DNA of 9,259 bases from Oscillospiraceae bacterium (GTDB taxonomy: Bacteria; Bacillota; Clostridia; Oscillospirales; Ruminococcaceae): contig JAEDNF010000048.1 of assembly GCA_016302655.1 (NCBI GenBank), forward strand, positions 1 to 9,259, read 5' to 3'. The position numbers and the translations under genes are program-made. Position 1 is the first letter of the stretch, and the number at the start of each line of letters is the position of its first letter. A model generated the notes under the pieces. The model made no database searches. It was not told the DNA's origin and saw only the letters and a program-made list of their open reading frames with translations. Shown piece by piece: positions 6,182 to 9,259 of the stretch.

Positions 6182-7033
6182 ATGATAATTGAGAACGAGA
6201 AAAGAGCAAGTATATTAAGCGACGCTCTGCCGTATATTCAGGAATATTCCAATAAAGTAGTTGTTGTTAAGTACGGCGGAAACGCTATGACAAACGATAA
6301 GCTGAAACAAGCGGTAATGTCCGATATAGTTCTGCTTTCGCTGTGCGGTATCAAGATAGTTCTGGTACACGGCGGCGGCCCCGAAATAAACGCAATGCTT
6401 AAAAAAGTGGGCAAAGAAAGCAAGTTTGTAAACGGACTTCGCTATACCGATGAAGAAACTATCAACATCGTTCAGATGGTTCTGTGCGGAAAAGTCAATA
6501 AAGACCTTGTAGACCTGCTTTACAGCCATAAGGGAAGAGCGGTAGGCCTTTGCGGACTGGACGACCATATGATTGAAGCAGAACAGCTCGATCCCGATTT
6601 AGGACTTGTCGGCGAGATAACGAATATCAATGTCAGCCTGATAAACGATGTTCTTGAAAAGGGATATATACCGGTTATTTCGACTGTTGCATCGGGCAAA
6701 GACGGAACGGTATACAACATTAATGCCGATACCGCCGCCGCAAGAATTGCCGCAGATATGAAAGCGGAAAACCTCATTCTTATGACGGATATCAAGGGAC
6801 TTCTTGAAGATAAAGATGACGACAGCACTCTTATCCAGACGGTAGGAGTATCCGAAGTGCCTTATCTCAAAAAGCAGGGCATAATATCGGGCGGTATGAT
6901 ACCCAAGATCGATTGCTGTGTTGAGGCTGTCAGAAGAGGCGTTAAGAAAGCCAACATAATCGACGGAAGAATACCTCACTCGATTCTCATTGAACTTCTT
7001 ACTAACGAGGGCGCCGGCACTATGATAGTGTAA
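6182..7033 (+). CDS. argB: N-acetylglutamate kinase ArgB, probably arginine-sensitive type
   Basis: ArgB phosphorylates N-acetylglutamate with ATP, the second and usually controlling step. The 283-residue amino-acid-kinase fold protein shows VVKYGGNAM (28-36), the substrate loop VHGGGPEIN (62-70), NINADTAAARIA (179-190) and GGMIPKI (237-243). Residues 1-20, ending SDALPYIQEY, resemble the extra N-terminal helix that links hexameric kinases inhibited by arginine. The C-terminus DGRIPHSILIELLTNEGAGTMIV also carries the arginine-site pattern of that group. Feedback inhibition by arginine is therefore likely, as is usual in organisms using the ArgJ cycle; this is inference from the motif. The ATG at 6182 has GAAAGGA 8 bases upstream. 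It lies 19 bases after argJ and 15 before argD. Confidence 0.96.
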   Translation: MIIENEKRASILSDALPYIQEYSNKVVVVKYGGNAMTNDKLKQAVMSDIVLLSLCGIKIVLVHGGGPEINAMLKKVGKESKFVNGLRYTDEETINIVQMVLCGKVNKDLVDLLYSHKGRAVGLCGLDDHMIEAEQLDPDLGLVGEITNINVSLINDVLEKGYIPVISTVASGKDGTVYNINADTAAARIAADMKAENLILMTDIKGLLEDKDDDSTLIQTVGVSEVPYLKKQGIISGGMIPKIDCCVEAVRRGVKKANIIDGRIPHSILIELLTNEGAGTMIV

Positions 7034-7048
7034 ACGGAAAGGATACAA

Positions 7049-8212
7049 ATGAATACAATAGATAAATTCAATTCTCATATAATGGGATCGTACGGCAGAC
7101 TGGATGTCGTTCTTGAAAAAGGCAAGGATGATAAGGCTGTTGACGAAAACGGAAAGACCTATATCGATTTCGGAAGCGGTATAGGCACAAATTCACTCGG
7201 ATACTGCAATAAGGAATGGGCTGATGCGGTATGCGAACAGGTACGCAGTATACAGCATACTTCAAATTATTACTACACAAAGGTACAGGCAGAATTTGCC
7301 GAAAGACTGTCACAAGCTTCAGGTATGAAAAATATGTTCCTTTGCAACAGTGGCGCTGAGGCAAATGAATGTGCAATAAAAATAGCAAGGAAGTATAGCT
7401 TTGACAAGTACGGCAAGGGCAGACACAATATAATTACGCTTGTCAACTCCTTTCACGGCAGAACACTTTGCACGCTGTCAGCAACGGGACAGGATGTGTT
7501 CCACAATTACTTCTTCCCGTTTGTTGAAGGATTCAGATATGTTGAAGCTAACAACATAGAAGATTTAAAAGCACAGCTTGATGATACGGTATGCGCTGTT
7601 ATGTTCGAGTACATACAGGGCGAGGGCGGCGTAGTACCGCTTGAACAGGAGTTCGTTGACGCTATATTCAGCCTTTGTGCCGAGCGTGATGTGCTTACTA
7701 TTTCCGATGAAGTTCAGACGGGAGTCGGCAGAACAGGTAAGTTCCTTGCAGGCGACAACTTCGGCAAAAAGGCGGATATAATTACGCTTGCTAAGGGTAT
7801 TGCAGGCGGCATACCGATGGGAGCCTGCCTCAGCGGCGAAAAGTGTGCAGATGTACTTACTCCCGGAACACACGGTTCAACCTTCGGCGGAAATCCCATA
7901 GCCTGTGCAGGAGCTATCGAGGTTCTGAAAAAAGCCGCCGACCCTCAGTTCTTAGCTGAAGTAACAGAAAAGGGCAGATATATCAAAGAAAAACTGCTTG
8001 CTGTTCCCGAAGTCGAGTCGGTAACAGGTATGGGACTTATGATAGGCATTAAGCTTAAGACTAAGGACGCAAAGCAGATACTTAAAGCGGCGCTTGATAA
8101 AGGACTTCTTATCCTCACCGCAAAAGAAAAACTCAGACTTTTGCCGCCTCTTACTATTTCCTATGAGGATATAGACAAGGGACTTGAAATACTTACGGAA
8201 TTATTGAAATAA
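7049..8212 (+). CDS. argD: Acetylornithine aminotransferase ArgD
   Basis: ArgD is a PLP-dependent class III aminotransferase that converts N-acetylglutamate semialdehyde to N-acetylornithine using glutamate as amino donor. The 387-residue product is full length. The phosphate-binding NSGAEANE (100-107), SFHGRTL (134-140), the PLP-aspartate block SDEVQTGVGRTG (219-230, Asp220) and the Schiff-base lysine Lys249 in TLAKGIAGG (246-254) are all intact. HGSTFGGNP (275-283) supplies the partner-subunit contact. The ATG at 7049 is preceded by AAAGGA with 5 bases of spacing. Related enzymes also act on ornithine or on succinyl-diaminopimelate; the surrounding arg genes favour the arginine role, though a second role in lysine synthesis is known for some ArgD proteins. 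Confidence 0.95.
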   Translation: MNTIDKFNSHIMGSYGRLDVVLEKGKDDKAVDENGKTYIDFGSGIGTNSLGYCNKEWADAVCEQVRSIQHTSNYYYTKVQAEFAERLSQASGMKNMFLCNSGAEANECAIKIARKYSFDKYGKGRHNIITLVNSFHGRTLCTLSATGQDVFHNYFFPFVEGFRYVEANNIEDLKAQLDDTVCAVMFEYIQGEGGVVPLEQEFVDAIFSLCAERDVLTISDEVQTGVGRTGKFLAGDNFGKKADIITLAKGIAGGIPMGACLSGEKCADVLTPGTHGSTFGGNPIACAGAIEVLKKAADPQFLAEVTEKGRYIKEKLLAVPEVESVTGMGLMIGIKLKTKDAKQILKAALDKGLLILTAKEKLRLLPPLTISYEDIDKGLEILTELLK

Positions 8213-8233
8213 GATATAAGAAAGGATACTAAC

Positions 8234-9145
8234 ATGAAACATTTACTTAAGATGATGGACCTCAGCACAGAGGAGATAATGGAGATACTCAATCTCGCCG
8301 ACCAGCTTAAATATGAGCTGAAACACGGCATTCCGCACGACCACTTAAAAGGAAAGACTCTCGGAATGATATTCCGCAAGGCTTCTACAAGGACAAGAGT
8401 TTCTTTTGAAACCGGTATGTATCAGCTCGGCGGCAATCCGCTCTATCTTTCTGCAAGCGATATGCAGATAGGCAGAGGCGAGCCCGTTCAGGATACCGCA
8501 AGAGTTCTTTCACGCTACATTGACGGTATTATGATAAGGACATTCGACCAGTCCGAAGTTGAAAACCTCGCAGAGTACGGCAACATACCGATAATAAACG
8601 GTCTTACCGACCTTTCACATCCCTGTCAGGTACTCGCAGACCTTATGACCATCCGTGAGTATAAGGGTAAGCTTGACGGCCTTAAGATGTGCTACATAGG
8701 TGACGGCAACAATATGGCAAACTCCCTTATAGTAGGCGGACTTAAGACAGGTATGAAGGTTTCGGTAGCCTGCCCCGAAAATTATCATCCCGCTGAAACT
8801 ACACTTGACTTTGCGAATAAATATGATTGCTTCGAGCTTACCGACGATCCGCTTAAGGCAGCAAAGGACGCCGATGTTATCTTCACGGATGTATGGGCTT
8901 CAATGGGACAGGAAGGCGAAGCCGAGATAAGAAAGAAAGCTTTTAAGGGCTTCCAGATAAACGACGAAGTAATGGCTGTTGCTAAGCCCGATGCTATGGT
9001 TCAGCACTGTCTGCCTGCTCACAGGGAAGAAGAGATAACCGCAAAGGTGTTTGAAGAACACGCAAACGAGATATTTGACGAAGCTGAGAACAGACTTCAC
9101 GCTCAGAAGGCGGTAATGGTACTGCTTATGGGTAATAAGGACTGA
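8234..9145 (+). CDS. argF: Ornithine carbamoyltransferase ArgF (anabolic)
   Basis: ArgF joins ornithine and carbamoyl phosphate to give citrulline in the cytoplasm. The 303-residue product shows every catalytic block: the carbamoyl phosphate loop STRTR (51-55) in FRKASTRTRVSFE, HPCQ (129-132), the ornithine-binding DVWASMGQE (219-227) and HCLPAHR (258-264) with the active-site cysteine. HPCQ together with HCLPAHR distinguishes it from aspartate carbamoyltransferase. The ATG at 8234 has AAAGGA (8221-8226) 7 bases upstream. It is the last gene of the run, 21 bases after argD. The operon context argues for the biosynthetic rather than the arginine deiminase role. The carAB genes that supply carbamoyl phosphate next to argF in some Bacilli are absent here. 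Confidence 0.96.
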   Translation: MKHLLKMMDLSTEEIMEILNLADQLKYELKHGIPHDHLKGKTLGMIFRKASTRTRVSFETGMYQLGGNPLYLSASDMQIGRGEPVQDTARVLSRYIDGIMIRTFDQSEVENLAEYGNIPIINGLTDLSHPCQVLADLMTIREYKGKLDGLKMCYIGDGNNMANSLIVGGLKTGMKVSVACPENYHPAETTLDFANKYDCFELTDDPLKAAKDADVIFTDVWASMGQEGEAEIRKKAFKGFQINDEVMAVAKPDAMVQHCLPAHREEEITAKVFEEHANEIFDEAENRLHAQKAVMVLLMGNKD

Positions 9146-9153
9146 TACTCAGA

Positions 9154-9204
9154 GCGAATAGCTAATAAATACATACGGAGCAATATAAGTTGCTCCGTAT
9201 TCGC
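9154..9204 (+). terminator. Perfect 11-bp hairpin after argF; weak terminator or other RNA element
   Basis: ATACGGAGCAA (9173-9183) and TTGCTCCGTAT (9190-9200) pair without mismatch around TATAAG. The downstream sequence TCGCATTATC lacks a T-tract, so efficient intrinsic termination is doubtful. GCGAATA (9154-9160) is an exact complement of TATTCGC (9198-9204), which overlaps the 3' arm and allows an extended or competing fold. It marks the likely end or attenuation point of the arg operon. Confidence 0.5.
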
Positions 9205-9223
9205 ATTATCGAGAGGAATAGTT

Positions 9224-9259
9224 ATGACTAATCTGCTTATAAAGCTGTTTATCCGTGAC
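9224..9259 (+). CDS. 5' end of a rightward gene, possibly a cation diffusion facilitator transporter (partial)
   Basis: Twelve codons are visible, MTNLLIKLFIRD, running off the window. GAGAGG (9211-9216) sits 7 bases before the ATG, supporting a real start. The peptide closely resembles, from memory, the opening of clostridial cation diffusion facilitator (CDF) metal transporters, which begin with a similar basic, hydrophobic stretch before the first membrane helix. With so few residues this is a suggestion only. I see no good promoter between argF and this gene, so it may be read through from the arg operon past the hairpin. Confidence 0.5.
   Translation, partial: MTNLLIKLFIRD

Noticed and set aside
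6599..7078. Long minus-strand reading frame across argB and the argD start (159 codons)
   Set aside because: The sense strand encodes intact ArgB motifs throughout; the antisense product has no recognisable domain.

Overview
The window carries a nearly complete arginine biosynthesis locus of a low-to-mid GC Clostridia-type Firmicute. The composition, the AAAGGA/GAGG ribosome binding sites, the σA promoters with consensus -10 and near-consensus or consensus -35 boxes, and the protein sequences suggest a gut Ruminococcus or [Eubacterium] siraeum-like member of the Oscillospiraceae. That taxonomic placement is an inference from sequence style, not a database result.

Left flank (1-502): two genes point left. 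At the edge is the first 11 codons of a gene that may be a TetR-type regulator. It has its own consensus promoter embedded in the 3' end of the next gene and a perfect TTGAAC-N4-GTTCAA palindrome at the expected transcription start. To its right lies a 138-aa XRE/Cro-type helix-turn-helix regulator, also with a perfect TTGACA-N17-TATAAT promoter, divergent from argG.

Arginine genes (743-9145, all rightward): argG stands alone. It has its own promoter, a short leader with a GNRA-capped hairpin, and a convincing intrinsic terminator. A 180-bp spacer with further hairpins follows. Then comes a tight run: argH, a GNAT acetyltransferase joined to argH by TGATG, argC (the short type 2 form), argJ, argB, argD and argF. 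Spacers in this run are -1 to 21 bp.

How they work together: an acetyl-CoA-dependent step, or ArgJ itself, makes N-acetylglutamate. ArgB phosphorylates it, ArgC reduces it and ArgD transaminates it to N-acetylornithine. ArgJ moves the acetyl group back to glutamate, releasing ornithine. ArgF makes citrulline, and ArgG plus ArgH convert citrulline to arginine. No argE and no classical argA or argR is present, and the carbamoyl phosphate synthase genes must lie elsewhere. The GNAT gene is the least explained member and the most interesting one, as a candidate separate N-acetylglutamate synthase.

Right flank (9146-9259): a perfect 11-bp hairpin without a T-tract, then the first 12 codons of a gene whose N-terminus looks like clostridial cation diffusion facilitator transporters. 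No CRISPR, insertion sequence, tRNA or rRNA is visible. The core is ordinary metabolism; the unusual parts are the control regions, the GNAT gene and the type 2 ArgC.
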